Positions 17,717 through 26,661 of a stretch of 64,000 bases of DNA are shown here, in pieces. The notes under the pieces were generated by a model. The model ran no database searches. It was not told the DNA's origin and worked only from the letters and a program-made list of their open reading frames with translations. Each line of letters opens with the position of its first letter. Within the stretch, counting starts at the first letter, position 1. Source of the DNA: Lachnospiraceae bacterium (GTDB taxonomy: Bacteria; Bacillota; Clostridia; Lachnospirales; Lachnospiraceae); assembly GCA_017539565.1 (NCBI GenBank), contig JAFYCS010000077.1:1-64000 (forward strand), read 5' to 3'. The translations under genes were made by a program, and so were the position numbers.

Positions 17717-18480
17717 ACAGGACTATCCAGTTTGCAAAAAGAAACTTTAAAGAGCTTTCCAGAGATCCCCTTGGATATATATTCTGCATAGCATTCCCCA
17801 TCGTTATGCTGATCATCATGTCGGTGGTTAATGAAAGCATACCTAAAGAAGCCGGCATGACAGTCTTTCGTATCGACAATCTGTCCGGCGGCATCATCGT
17901 ATTCGGCCAGACCTTCGTGATGCTCTTCACCGCCATACTGGTTGCAACAGATAAGGACACTTCATTCCTTATGCGCCTCTACTCTTCTCCCATGAGGAGC
18001 AGCAACTTTACCAACGGATACTTTATCCCCATGGTACTGATCAGCGTTGTTCAGTCCATCGTGACTATCATTGCTTCCGTGATCATCGCTCTTATAGGCG
18101 GTACAGAGCTCAAGCCCCTTGGCCTGCTGCTGTCAGTATTTACAAGTATACCTTCTGCTCTGATGTTCATTGCTATAGGTCTGATCTTCGGTACATTGTT
18201 TAATGAAAAGTCAGCTCCCGGCATGTGTTCCGTTCTCATCTCCCTGGGAAGCTTCCTTGGCGGTGTATTCTTCGACGCAGAAGCCACAGGCGGTGTAATA
18301 TACAAGATCTGCAAATGCATGCCCTTCATATACTGCACCAGGCTTACCCGCTCAAGCATCAAACTGGATCTGGACATGGAACACTTCGTATTATCATTCA
18401 TTATCATAACGGCTGTTGCCGCTGTTCTGATGCTGCTGGCTTCCGCCCTCTTTAAGAGCCGGATGAACGCAGATAAATAA
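17713..18480 (+). CDS. ABC-2 type exporter permease
   Basis: Membrane subunit (255 aa) with about six hydrophobic helices: IFCIAFPIVMLIIMSVV, the FGQTFVMLFTAILVA stretch, GYFIPMVLISVVQSIVTIIA, LLLSVFTSIPSALMFIAIG, SVLISLGSFLGGVFF and a last helix near 230-248. It starts inside the ATPase stop (GGAGG ribosome site), forming a two-gene transporter. Whether it exports or protects against a peptide or drug cannot be read from sequence. Confidence 0.88.
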   Translation: MNRTIQFAKRNFKELSRDPLGYIFCIAFPIVMLIIMSVVNESIPKEAGMTVFRIDNLSGGIIVFGQTFVMLFTAILVATDKDTSFLMRLYSSPMRSSNFTNGYFIPMVLISVVQSIVTIIASVIIALIGGTELKPLGLLLSVFTSIPSALMFIAIGLIFGTLFNEKSAPGMCSVLISLGSFLGGVFFDAEATGGVIYKICKCMPFIYCTRLTRSSIKLDLDMEHFVLSFIIITAVAAVLMLLASALFKSRMNADK

Positions 18481-18508
18481 CCTGGATAAGCACTTATCTG
18501 CAGCTTTC

Positions 18509-18537
18509 TTGCAAGGCATGCCCAAATGGATTATACT
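18509..18537 (+). promoter_or_regulatory. Sigma-A promoter of the LytTR gene
   Basis: -35 TTGCAA (18509-18514), 17-bp spacer and -10 TATACT (18532-18537), 32 bp before the LytTR ATG. No LytTR repeats here, so the regulator is probably made constitutively or controlled otherwise. Confidence 0.65.
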
Positions 18538-18569
18538 CGGGGAAGACCAGATTCACTTTAGGAGCCGTA

Positions 18570-19025
18570 ATGCAGATCAGATCCGAGATAAACAAGCGAT
18601 ATACGGAATTGGAAGTCCATGTATGTAATGACGAGATGACTGATGAAGTGCGGGATGTCATGGGACAGCTGCACAGCTTCTTTGACACTTCCCTCACCGG
18701 GACGGATGAGATCGGAAACCGCTGTCTACTCCGTCCTGCAGAGATCTACTCCTTCTATGCCGAAGGCCAGAAAGTCTTCGCACTGGACGCAACGAAAAAA
18801 TATACTGTTTCCGGTAAGCTCTACGAACTTGAGAAGGATTATGAGGATCTCTGCTTTGTAAGGATCTCTAAATCCGAGATCATCAATTATAAAAAGATAC
18901 GCAACCTGGACTTAAGCCTCACCGGTACCATTAAAGTAGTAATGAAGAACGGTTATGAAACTTTTTCTTCCAGAAGAAATGTTGCCAGACTTAAGGAACT
19001 GCTGTTAAAGGGAAAGAAAGGGTGA
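18570..19025 (+). CDS. LytTR-family DNA-binding regulator
   Basis: Single-domain transcription regulator (151 aa) with a LytTR DNA-binding domain over about residues 45-148: EIYSFYAEGQKVFALDATKK, LYELEKDYEDLCFVRISKSEIINYKKI and the final VVMKNGYETFSSRRNVARLKEL are all typical. No receiver domain, so it is not a classical response regulator. Such genes are nearly always followed by a DUF3021 membrane protein, as here 9 bp downstream, which probably controls it at the membrane. Likely target: the exporter upstream, which has two LytTR repeats in its promoter. Ribosome site AGGAG, 5 bp before ATG. Confidence 0.9.
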   Translation: MQIRSEINKRYTELEVHVCNDEMTDEVRDVMGQLHSFFDTSLTGTDEIGNRCLLRPAEIYSFYAEGQKVFALDATKKYTVSGKLYELEKDYEDLCFVRISKSEIINYKKIRNLDLSLTGTIKVVMKNGYETFSSRRNVARLKELLLKGKKG

Positions 19026-19034
19026 ATAGGGAAC

Positions 19035-19490
19035 ATGCTTAAGGAAACACTGAAAAAAGGCGCCATAAGCTTTGCCATATCTGCCTTCTGCGGACTGATC
19101 ATCAACCTGATCATAGATATCGTGATCAATGCCATGGGTTATACCGGCTTCTGTTCCATATCCCCGGATTTCCTGTCGCTCTTTCCTACCACTGCCATGG
19201 CTGCATATGTCAATCTGCTGCTTTACGGCGTGATAGGCGCCACCTTCTCGATGATGACCTTTGTTTATGACCTTGAAAAGATAGGCTTTGCTGTTCAGAG
19301 CATCATATATTTCGTGGTAACGGCTGCTGTCTGTATCCTGATCACCACGCTGCTCTGGCAACTGCACCGCTATCCCGCAGCCCTGATCAGTACCCTTTCC
19401 GGATATGCCGTAACACATATCATAATGTTCACGGTAAGCTACCGAAGGCTTAAGAACGATATAAATGAGATAAATACACAACTGGAGTAA
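19035..19490 (+). CDS. DUF3021 membrane protein
   Basis: 151 aa with four membrane helices (about 12-34, 54-78, 85-108 and 113-133) and short loops, as in DUF3021 proteins that accompany LytTR regulators. The family is thought to hold or inhibit the regulator at the membrane; this is known by association and not visible in the sequence. It forms an operon with the LytTR gene before and the small membrane protein after. Confidence 0.8.
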   Translation: MLKETLKKGAISFAISAFCGLIINLIIDIVINAMGYTGFCSISPDFLSLFPTTAMAAYVNLLLYGVIGATFSMMTFVYDLEKIGFAVQSIIYFVVTAAVCILITTLLWQLHRYPAALISTLSGYAVTHIIMFTVSYRRLKNDINEINTQLE

Positions 19491-19498
19491 ACACAGCC

Positions 19499-19705
19499 AT
19501 GAATACCGTTGTATTCTTCTTTATAACATGGATCTTATTATCGGGAGGCTCTGCTGCCGTAAGTATCTTTCTGCTGCAGTATGCCTTTACTTCAGAGCTT
19601 TTATCAAGCTGCCTTATCATATCCTGGATCATCGCCCTGATACTGGTAGTGATGCTGGCCATAGCAAAAGACGGCGGCAAAAAGGAAAATGTACCTACCG
19701 TCTGA
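19499..19705 (+). CDS. Small two-helix membrane protein
   Basis: 68 aa: helix at about 4-26 (VVFFFITWILLSGGSAAVSIF), short loop, helix at about 34-55, and a basic tail KDGGKKENV. I do not recognise a family. CTGGAG overlapping the DUF3021 stop serves as ribosome site, so it is the third gene of the LytTR unit and may be a further membrane partner. Confidence 0.6.
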   Translation: MNTVVFFFITWILLSGGSAAVSIFLLQYAFTSELLSSCLIISWIIALILVVMLAIAKDGGKKENVPTV

Positions 19706-19745
19706 TAATTATGATAACTTCCGACAGTTCAAAAGGATATTTAAA

Positions 19746-20363
19746 ATGAACGGATCATGCTTACTGATCTCCGGAGGCGAATACGCCGATATCCCGGAGG
19801 ATATAAAAAATGCAGACTTTGTTATCGCGTGCGATCGCGGATGGCAGCATGCTGTCCGGATGGGGATCCGCCCGGATCTGATCATGGGAGATTTTGACTC
19901 CGCTCCCGCTCCTGACACCGATATCCCCGTCATGCACTTCCCCTCACACAAGGACGATACAGACACTATGATCGCCGCACGTGAAGCACTAAGCCGGGGT
20001 TATAAGAACGTTGCGGTCTGTTGTGCCTTTGGTGCCCGCCTGGATCATACTATAGCCAATATACAGACGGCAGCCTTCCTTGTCTCTAACGGTGCCGAAG
20101 TCCGCCTGTACGGAAAAGATACCGAAGCATATGTATTTACGAAGGGCTCTGTGATACTGCCAGTGAAACCCGGATACTCTCTTTCGCTTTTTTCACTCAG
20201 TGATAAGTGTGAAGGTATATACATAAAAGGCACGGAATATGAGTGCGATGATGTAACGCTTTCCAATACCTATCCCCTTGGCGTAAGTAATGAATGGGCC
20301 TCCGGAGAAGCCCATATCAGTGTCGGCAGCGGCATCCTCATGGTGCTGTGCTCAGCTTTGTGA
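19746..20363 (+). CDS. thiN: Thiamine pyrophosphokinase
   Basis: Makes thiamine pyrophosphate from thiamine and ATP (205 aa). N-terminal catalytic domain: FVIACDRGWQHAVRMGIRPD, DLIMGDFDSAP, FPSHKDDTDTMIAARE and the CCAFGARLDHTIANIQ motif; the smaller C-terminal B1-binding domain ends in SNEWASGEAHISVGSGILMV. The ATG at 19746 is preferred over an upstream in-frame ATG because AAGGA lies 9 bp before it and the catalytic fold begins there. No TPP riboswitch is visible upstream. Confidence 0.9.
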   Translation: MNGSCLLISGGEYADIPEDIKNADFVIACDRGWQHAVRMGIRPDLIMGDFDSAPAPDTDIPVMHFPSHKDDTDTMIAAREALSRGYKNVAVCCAFGARLDHTIANIQTAAFLVSNGAEVRLYGKDTEAYVFTKGSVILPVKPGYSLSLFSLSDKCEGIYIKGTEYECDDVTLSNTYPLGVSNEWASGEAHISVGSGILMVLCSAL

Positions 20364-20373
20364 CCGGTAAATA

Positions 20374-21510
20374 CTACGTCCTGTCATACTCACCGTATTC
20401 ACAGCCCACATGTGTGGCTTCTATCTCATCCACCAGCGTCAGCTTATCACCGTATTTATCATAAAGTTTTACAGTACCGTAACCGGTACCGCCGTTGAAC
20501 AGCCTGTTGTGCTTCTTGCTGCCGTCCGGTGCCTCATAATTTACAAACAGCATTTCATCCTTTTTACAGAATATTTCCGTCTCCATAACGGCGCGGATGT
20601 TCTCCTGGCGGACATGCCATACCACCACATCTTCCTTCTCCTCAAATGAGAACTCCGTCTTTACACGCAGGTGCAGCTTTGAGAAGTTGAAATCGTACTC
20701 TTTTCCCTCATAGTAAAATACTCCAAGCAGGCGCCGGTCAAGGGGTACAAAGTATATCTTGGGCCTTCCGCCTCCTATATCGAACACACTGTTCTCAAGT
20801 TTCTTTCCTGTCTTTTTGCTTACCAGCGAATTGGAAGACAGCCATACCCACGGACTTGTAAAATCCCGTCCCCAGTTCTTATCCGCATAACCGTAGCATT
20901 TTTCCGGAGTCACGGTATATTTCCTGCCGTTGCAGATGATTGTCCCTTTGTACGCACTCTTCATGCCTTCCGCATGCCAGTACATCGCGAAAGCTTCTAT
21001 ATCCCTTAAGGGTTTGCTTGCCCCGTATCCCACGTTAAACGCTATCTGTTTATCTATACGCAGATCCCAGGACAGTTCACCCGCATCACACATCCATTCC
21101 GGATGCGCCGCTGCCTCCTCTTCCGATATGGAAATACTGCCTTTTATCCTCTTATCCGAAGCAGCACAGTTCCCGGCCTTTATCCTGTAAGGTGCATCCG
21201 GATGCATATGCACATCCCTCCATCCAAAGAAACGGTGCAGCTGGAAATGCTCCTCTCCCCAGGTACCTGCTTTCACCATCAGATACGAAGGCCGCTTGCC
21301 CGACTCCCTGTTTTCCTTAAGCTGGCCAAGTACAGGCTCATCCCGTCCCAATGCCGGATTACATACAAAGTATTCGATAAAAAAAGCTTTATCTTCTCCC
21401 GTCTCTTCATCCTGCGCCGTTAATGAATGCCACCACCAGTCATAGCCGCGCCATGCCAGCGGACCTCTCAGCATACATGCATTACGTGTAAGATCGTTTC
21501 GTGCAAACAT
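20374..21510 (-). CDS. DUF2804 protein
   Basis: 378-aa protein matching the DUF2804/tocopherol-cyclase-like group, with an early LAWRGYDWWWHSLTAQDEE and mid-protein GYADKNWGRDFTSPWVWLSS and FDIGGGRPKIYFVPLD. No signal peptide. These proteins have lipocalin-like beta-barrel pairs; their biochemical role is unknown. It stands alone on the minus strand, converging with thiN and starting just beyond the MCP terminator. Confidence 0.8.
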   Translation of the reverse strand: MFARNDLTRNACMLRGPLAWRGYDWWWHSLTAQDEETGEDKAFFIEYFVCNPALGRDEPVLGQLKENRESGKRPSYLMVKAGTWGEEHFQLHRFFGWRDVHMHPDAPYRIKAGNCAASDKRIKGSISISEEEAAAHPEWMCDAGELSWDLRIDKQIAFNVGYGASKPLRDIEAFAMYWHAEGMKSAYKGTIICNGRKYTVTPEKCYGYADKNWGRDFTSPWVWLSSNSLVSKKTGKKLENSVFDIGGGRPKIYFVPLDRRLLGVFYYEGKEYDFNFSKLHLRVKTEFSFEEKEDVVVWHVRQENIRAVMETEIFCKKDEMLFVNYEAPDGSKKHNRLFNGGTGYGTVKLYDKYGDKLTLVDEIEATHVGCEYGEYDRT

Positions 21511-21531
21511 CTCTTTTCTCCTCTCACCTTT

Positions 21532-21560
21532 AAAAAGCCACCCTTTGAAAGGGTGGCTTT
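21532..21560 (-). terminator. Terminator after the chemotaxis receptor
   Basis: Perfect 10-bp stem AAAGCCACCC/GGGTGGCTTT with a 7-base loop, followed on the minus strand by TTTTT; 16 bp after the MCP stop codon. Confidence 0.9.
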
Positions 21561-21576
21561 AAATATCCGTCCCGGA

Positions 21577-23049
21577 TCAATCCGCCAGTTCTTTAAGTTT
21601 GGACGATATTTTTGACATCACCTTAATGGACTCCTCTATCTTATCCATATTGTTCCTGCTGATATTGATGGTCTCCTGAGTACCTGCAGTGAATTCCTCA
21701 CTGGTAGCCAAAAGCGTAGATGTGGAATTGACCACCTGATCGTTGGACTTCTTTATCTTGGCCATGTCATCGTTCACTACCTGAAGTGTCTTTGCCAGCT
21801 TAAGCGAATGATCCCTTGATTCATTAAGCACAGTCTTTACCAGCTCAACCAGCTCTTTCTGTGCCCCTGCCATCTTCACTGTCTGTGAAGCCTTTTCGGA
21901 TACATCTCCCGCATTATCGGTAAGCTCATTTAAGATACGTGAGATCTGCTCTGTAGACTGCTTTGTCTGTTCCGCCAGATTGCTTATCTCACTTGCGACT
22001 ACAGCAAAGCCTCTGCCGGCTTCGCCTGCCCTGGCTGCTTCGATCGAAGCATTCAGTGCCAGCAGGTTTGTCTGTCCGGAAATATTAAGGATCATATCCG
22101 TGATGTTCCTTGCATCATCGGATGATTTCTGCTGTCTCTCCGCAGCTTCCTTCATCTTGTTGCCCACTTCGGTAGACTCTATGGCCTGTGCCACAAGGCT
22201 GTCTACATCCTGAAGGCTCTTTCCAAGTATATCAGACATCTGCCCTGATATCTCAACGGCTTCATTCGTGATGTTATTGGTTTCATAAAGGAGTTCCTGT
22301 ATCTCATTGGTCATATTGGTCTGAAGCTCGACAGCGTTTAAGTTCTCATTATTGCCCTGTCCGATCTCCTCAACCGAATCACATACCAGCTTGGAAGTCT
22401 CCCCTATCTCGTCAAGCTCGGATTTAAGGATATCAAAATCCGCCGAAACCTGATTTGTTACATTCAGGATGTTTTCGGATACTCTTGCGCGCTCAAGAGC
22501 CGCTTCTTCCATGCGTGAAAGATTCTCGCTGATGAAACGGATGAGCAGCTTCGATCCCATAACCGTAGCTATCATCGAAAGTATAGAAATGATGATCATT
22601 ATCATCGAGATCTCTATAACCTCCTGGGGATCGTAAGTTACCATATTCATGATAACGCGGATGATATTAAGAACGATAAATGCTATACCCATTCCCCTTA
22701 TGGTGGCATGGTCAAGATAAAGCATTATCATTACCATTATCGGGATCAGATACGGAAAGACCTGTCCGTTCAATGACAGCATAAGCATAAATGCATATAC
22801 TACCGTATAACCTACGGCTACGTATTTATGTAATAACGACGCATCAGCAGCACGGCTTACAAAGATCGCAATGATAAGATTAACGACCGTAACAGCAGCC
22901 GGAATGATACTCTTATATTTTTCAATACTGGCATCTGTAAGCTGTGACAGCACCCCCATTACACCGAAAAAACTCGTGATGACCAATACGACCATTAACA
23001 GTTTATTGATCTGTTTTACTTGCTTTTCCTCCAAAATAGAACTCTTCAT
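21577..23049 (-). CDS. Methyl-accepting chemotaxis protein
   Basis: Chemoreceptor (490 aa). The first 190 residues hold about six membrane helices with almost no outside loop (from [19 protein letters not shown] to [17 protein letters not shown]), so it lacks the usual periplasmic ligand domain and must sense in or near the membrane. No clear HAMP domain. The cytoplasmic coiled-coil signalling part (about 200-490) carries the conserved hairpin tip [19 protein letters not shown] and [27 protein letters not shown] -10 is seen upstream. No che genes are nearby. Confidence 0.92.
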   Translation of the reverse strand: MKSSILEEKQVKQINKLLMVVLVITSFFGVMGVLSQLTDASIEKYKSIIPAAVTVVNLIIAIFVSRAADASLLHKYVAVGYTVVYAFMLMLSLNGQVFPYLIPIMVMIMLYLDHATIRGMGIAFIVLNIIRVIMNMVTYDPQEVIEISMIMIIISILSMIATVMGSKLLIRFISENLSRMEEAALERARVSENILNVTNQVSADFDILKSELDEIGETSKLVCDSVEEIGQGNNENLNAVELQTNMTNEIQELLYETNNITNEAVEISGQMSDILGKSLQDVDSLVAQAIESTEVGNKMKEAAERQQKSSDDARNITDMILNISGQTNLLALNASIEAARAGEAGRGFAVVASEISNLAEQTKQSTEQISRILNELTDNAGDVSEKASQTVKMAGAQKELVELVKTVLNESRDHSLKLAKTLQVVNDDMAKIKKSNDQVVNSTSTLLATSEEFTAGTQETINISRNNMDKIEESIKVMSKISSKLKELAD

Positions 23050-23182
23050 AGTAAATGCCTCCTTAAGGAATTGTTAAAGGATTTGAGTAGAACGAGTAAA
23101 GCAAGTATTATTATATCATTTCTACAACTTTTCGTCCATAAGGAGTTTGTTTTTGTTCAATTTGTCCTATCCGGGATAGCTG

Positions 23183-24241
23183 CTACTCATTGTTCTTATC
23201 ATAAGTTATCTGCTTAAACAGATTGTATATGCCGCTCTGGATAGCATTGTTGTCGTGATCCGCGCCGTTTATCTCATACCAGATATGCTCCACTCCGTTG
23301 GCTTCAAACAGTTCATGGTATGACCTGGGGAAAGACCCTACCACGGAATCCTTCGTCCCACAGCAGATGATAAATACCTCAGGCTCTACAGCGCCATCCG
23401 CAAAGCGCATATCACTCTCTTCTATCTGTCCGGGATGTTCCATATACATATCTTTGGACGGTACTACCCCGGGAGCTGCCGATATGGCGCATACATATCC
23501 GAAGAGTTCAGGTCTCTGAAGGGTAATATAGATAGTCTCACGTCCTCCCATCGAGAAGCCGGCTAGATATGTATTCTCCCTGCCTGTAAGCACCGGATAC
23601 TCACTTTCTATAAAGGGCATAAGGTCATTTACCAGATCGTAGATGAAATTATCATAAGGCAGACATGCCTGTGCATCAAAACCGGGCTGCTGGGCCGGAT
23701 CGGTCTTAGCGTACATATCCGGACATACGACAATGGTCTCCTCAATGATACCGTCGGCAGCCATATTTCCGACTATCTCTTTGATCTTATTCCCCTGATC
23801 ATTTGAAAATGAATATTCGTCTCCGAAAATCCCGTGCAGCAGATAAAGCACGGGATACTGCTTATCCTTACTGTAATCTGCGGGAAGAAGGATGCTGTAT
23901 CCTCTTTCCATGCCGCAATATTCCGAATAATAGGTACCGTGGGTATATTCCCCGTAATTAACATATGAATGGCTCGAAGTATAGTTTAACGGGCAGCGCT
24001 CTTCTATCTCATTATTAAGAACGAACTCTGCTTCCTGCTCCTTTGCTTCCTCTGTGGGAGTTGCCACAGGCTCCTGTTCCTCAGTATTCTTTCCTGCCGC
24101 AAAAGAGCTTTTTTCTTCTTCGCTCATCTCCGTTATATTTTCATCTGCCATATTATTTTCCTCCTGTATTTCTTTTCCGCATGCACATAGTATCGCAGAT
24201 ATCATAAATGCACTCGAAATAGTTCTGATCCGGTTCTTCAA
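23183..24241 (-). CDS. Secreted lipoprotein esterase (esterase D/feruloyl-esterase type)
   Basis: Alpha/beta-hydrolase of 352 aa anchored outside the cell. The TTG at 24241 is the likely start: GGAGG sits 8 bp before it, the upstream ATG overlaps that ribosome site, and the product then begins with a compact lipoprotein signal ending in the lipobox SAILCAC. After a Glu/Thr-rich linker (to about 80) comes the catalytic domain with LYLLHGIFGDEYS, nucleophile Ser in LAGFSMGGRET and a late His in NGADHDNNA. It resembles CE1-type feruloyl/acetylxylan esterases, which would fit the xylanases in the window. Confidence 0.85.
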   Translation of the reverse strand: MKNRIRTISSAFMISAILCACGKEIQEENNMADENITEMSEEEKSSFAAGKNTEEQEPVATPTEEAKEQEAEFVLNNEIEERCPLNYTSSHSYVNYGEYTHGTYYSEYCGMERGYSILLPADYSKDKQYPVLYLLHGIFGDEYSFSNDQGNKIKEIVGNMAADGIIEETIVVCPDMYAKTDPAQQPGFDAQACLPYDNFIYDLVNDLMPFIESEYPVLTGRENTYLAGFSMGGRETIYITLQRPELFGYVCAISAAPGVVPSKDMYMEHPGQIEESDMRFADGAVEPEVFIICCGTKDSVVGSFPRSYHELFEANGVEHIWYEINGADHDNNAIQSGIYNLFKQITYDKNNE

Positions 24242-24267
24242 AGCTTTTTCCTCCATAACAAAAGCTT

Positions 24268-24273
24268 ATTATA
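24268..24273 (-). promoter_or_regulatory. -10 box of the esterase gene
   Basis: Perfect TATAAT on the minus strand, 26 bp before the TTG start. The -35 region is an AT-rich T run without a clear hexamer. From the upstream ATG the leader would be almost absent, which also favours the TTG start. Confidence 0.5.
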
Positions 24274-24289
24274 ACACAATTTCAGAAAT

Positions 24290-24324
24290 AAAAAAGAACC
24301 GCATATATCCAAAGTATATGCGGT
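24290..24324 (-). terminator. Terminator after the MBL-fold gene
   Basis: Stem ACCGCATATA/TATATGCGGT with a 7-base loop, followed on the minus strand by TCTTTTTT; it starts 6 bp after the stop codon. Confidence 0.88.
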
Positions 24325-24329
24325 CAATC

Positions 24330-24968
24330 TCAGTACTGCATCTTTATCTCAACACGTACCGGTTCTTTTACAAGGCTCTTAAACTCTTCTGCATCCTCAG
24401 GCTTGCCGATGACCGATCCGTAATGCGTAGGGATTGCGATCTCGGGCCGGATCTCGTTTATCAGCTTCGCTGCCTGCTTAGCGTTCATCGTATAGAAACC
24501 TCCGATGGGTATCATGGCGATATCACATCTGACCGCACGTGCTTCTTTTATAGCATCTATATCGCCCGATACATATATACGCTTACCGTCTACCGTAATG
24601 ATATAACCCAGCCATCCCATCATCTTCAAATGAAATGTTTTAAAGATATTGTATGCCGGTACCGCCTCGATCTTAAGCTGCCCTATCTCCGTGATCCCGC
24701 CGGCCTTCATCGTTTTTATCCCGCCAACATAAGCTTCAAGATGCTTAGCCTTAATCTTCACACTCTCCGGCACGATCAGTACCGTCTTATCACAGCTGAC
24801 CTTTATGATATCCTTCGGGGACATATGGTCATAATGAGGGTGCGTTATCAATACAACTGCCGCATCATGCGGTTTATCCTTCATCTTAAACGGATCGATA
24901 TACACCGGCCCCATGTCCGTTGCGATCCTTATACTGTTGTTTATAAACAATTCAATATCAAAAGCCAT
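24330..24968 (-). CDS. MBL-fold metal-dependent hydrolase (UlaG-like)
   Basis: Cytoplasmic metallo-beta-lactamase-fold protein of 212 aa. The metal motif is LITHPHYDHMSPKDI (HxHxDH form H-P-H-Y-D-H); further ligands are the Asp in IYVSGDIDAI and the His in IPTHYGSVIGKPEDA. Short UlaG-like proteins of this type are usually annotated only as Zn-dependent hydrolases. Substrate unknown. The next gene upstream ends 28 bp before it. Confidence 0.88.
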   Translation of the reverse strand: MAFDIELFINNSIRIATDMGPVYIDPFKMKDKPHDAAVVLITHPHYDHMSPKDIIKVSCDKTVLIVPESVKIKAKHLEAYVGGIKTMKAGGITEIGQLKIEAVPAYNIFKTFHLKMMGWLGYIITVDGKRIYVSGDIDAIKEARAVRCDIAMIPIGGFYTMNAKQAAKLINEIRPEIAIPTHYGSVIGKPEDAEEFKSLVKEPVRVEIKMQY

Positions 24969-24996
24969 CCGGTCTCCCTGTCTTCTATGATCCGTA

Positions 24997-25311
24997 TCAG
25001 TTCTGCTGTGTCTGGTTTTTGTGAAGATAGATTATCAGCATCGTTACACAGATACCTATCATCACTGCAGCCAGTACCAGACCGATACCTCCAATGACCG
25101 AAAATATATTTCCCACCTTAGTAGCATATTCAACAGACTCTGCTCCCTCCAGTAATCTTCCGTTTACCGTGATCTTTACTTTATCGGGAGCTGCAGAAAA
25201 AATACCGCCCAGGATAGAGAATAAAAGCCCTATCAATCCGAATATAGATGCCGGTATTCCAGGAACGATACCTAACGCCAGCCAACCGTCGTTATTTCTG
25301 TTTGTTCTCAT
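24997..25311 (-). CDS. Small two-helix membrane protein
   Basis: 104 aa with hydrophobic segments at about 11-34 (LGIVPGIPASIFGLIGLLFS) and 66-93 (VGNIFSVIGGIGLVLAAVMI) flanking a hydrophilic, probably external loop with VKITVNGRLLEGAESVE. Gln/Asn-rich C-terminus. I do not recognise the family. It is probably in one transcript with the MBL gene after it. Confidence 0.6.
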   Translation of the reverse strand: MRTNRNNDGWLALGIVPGIPASIFGLIGLLFSILGGIFSAAPDKVKITVNGRLLEGAESVEYATKVGNIFSVIGGIGLVLAAVMIGICVTMLIIYLHKNQTQQN

Positions 25312-25375
25312 GATCTTACCTCCCGATCTTTCTATTATACTCTATGCTTTCCTTTTTTTCCACCTCCGGCCGGTT

Positions 25376-25417
25376 CGGAAAAACCGGCTCCTTCCTGTAT
25401 ATGGATAAGAGCCGGCC
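25376..25417 (-). terminator. Terminator after the calcineurin-type phosphoesterase
   Basis: CCGGCTC and GAGCCGG form a stem on the minus strand, followed by TTTTT. It lies 110 bp beyond the phosphoesterase stop. I see no gene in the 215-bp gap (25312-25526). Confidence 0.65.
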
Positions 25418-25526
25418 AAAAGGGGAATATAAAGGGTAAAACGTTTAGCATGATCATATTGTATTCGGAACCGCTGCTGTTTACCAGCAATTACTCATTA
25501 CATTTATTCTACTTTCAGGTGCGGCT

Positions 25527-26471
25527 TCATCCCTGCTGCCGCTCCCAGATCTCATAAGCTTTCTCCCAGGTATCAACAGCAAACGGCCTTCTCTCATCTC
25601 CTGTTTTTTCCGCATAATGCGTAACAAAAGCCAGAAAGAAATACATATGTTCAATAGCCGTCTCCTGCTCCCTCATTATCACTTTGCTCCAGACATTAGC
25701 TTCCCTGTATTGCCCGGAGCGGGTCATTTTTTCTATATAATCCTCTTTGTCAAAAGCTATCCTCTTCTCTTCGATATCCACCGATCCGTCATCACCGATC
25801 TCAAGAACCGTATATGGTACACTGTCCTTTATCCCGTCAAGCGGAAGACCGCATGATCCCGGATTGATCAGATATATATCCTTATCTTCATCCCTGTATG
25901 ACCATTGGATATGTGAGTGGCCGAACACATATATTCCCTTTTCAAGCTTTTCTACCGCCTCCAGGAATTCCTTATCCTGCTCTCTCTCCTCTGACATAGC
26001 GGAAAGCACCGTATGAGGATCAGTGCCGGCCTGCCTGCTTCTTTCCGCCACAGTAACCGAATTCCATGTATAAAAGGGATGTGTGCCCAGAAAATCCACA
26101 GAAGAATGTGCCATATGTATCTTTATCCCATTGCACTCAAGACCGGCTGTATAAGGAAGCGACAGAAGATAATCCAGGTTATCACGGCTTACATTCTTAT
26201 AACACCAATATGAAACCTGCATCTGTCCGTCGTTCCACAGCGTTTGATCCTTTCCGATCAGGTTTTCAAGATACTTTTCTTCATTTCCCCTGATGACATA
26301 TTTATCCGGGATCTCTTTTATCGCTGTGATACACTCATCCGGCCACGGCCCGCTGATGCAGTAATCTCCGGCAAAGAGATAAGCTGTTATCCCCTGCTCT
26401 TTTGCATCCTTAAGCACTGCCTGCAATGCCGGCAGATTACCATGTATATCTGATATGATCGCAAATTTCAT
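25527..26471 (-). CDS. Calcineurin-like phosphoesterase (YfcE/MJ0936-like)
   Basis: Metallophosphoesterase of 314 aa, cytoplasmic. Metal-binding motifs are MKFAIISDIHGNLPAL (D-x-H), LFAGDYCISG (G-D), the VIRGNEEKYL loop with Glu in the usual His position of GNHD/E, and VFGHSHIQW. A C-terminal extension beyond 240 is helical. The family includes cyclic-nucleotide phosphodiesterases and protein phosphatases; substrate unknown. A 21-codon ORF with a strong ribosome site ends 31 bp upstream. Confidence 0.85.
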   Translation of the reverse strand: MKFAIISDIHGNLPALQAVLKDAKEQGITAYLFAGDYCISGPWPDECITAIKEIPDKYVIRGNEEKYLENLIGKDQTLWNDGQMQVSYWCYKNVSRDNLDYLLSLPYTAGLECNGIKIHMAHSSVDFLGTHPFYTWNSVTVAERSRQAGTDPHTVLSAMSEEREQDKEFLEAVEKLEKGIYVFGHSHIQWSYRDEDKDIYLINPGSCGLPLDGIKDSVPYTVLEIGDDGSVDIEEKRIAFDKEDYIEKMTRSGQYREANVWSKVIMREQETAIEHMYFFLAFVTHYAEKTGDERRPFAVDTWEKAYEIWERQQG

Positions 26472-26502
26472 AATATAAACCGCTCCTTAAGACTCTGTGA
26501 TC

Positions 26503-26568
26503 CTAATTTGCATCATCGTACGGATCCAGGCCGATATCCGCGATCTCTATAGTATCTGTATTGTTCAT
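26503..26568 (-). CDS. Mini-ORF, 21-aa acidic peptide
   Basis: ATG at 26568 follows AAAGGAGGTATTTTT, one of the strongest ribosome sites in the window. The 21-residue peptide starts MNNTDTIEIADIG and ends DPYDDAN, is strongly acidic, and stops at TAG (26505-26503). I know no family. It may be a translated leader of the phosphoesterase gene 31 bp downstream or a free-standing small peptide. A TTGACA lies about 70 bp upstream, without a convincing -10. Confidence 0.5.
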   Translation of the reverse strand: MNNTDTIEIADIGLDPYDDAN

Positions 26569-26661
26569 AAAAATACCTCCTTTTGTTCATCATCATCCTG
26601 TTTTCTATACGGATAATGTCAACATAAGAAGGTTTATTGCAGATATCATATTAAGTTATTC

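Noticed and set aside
19650-19745. TPP riboswitch before thiN
   Set aside because: Neither of the conserved TPP aptamer elements (CUGAGA and the pyrophosphate-binding stretch) is present; thiN salvage genes often lack one.
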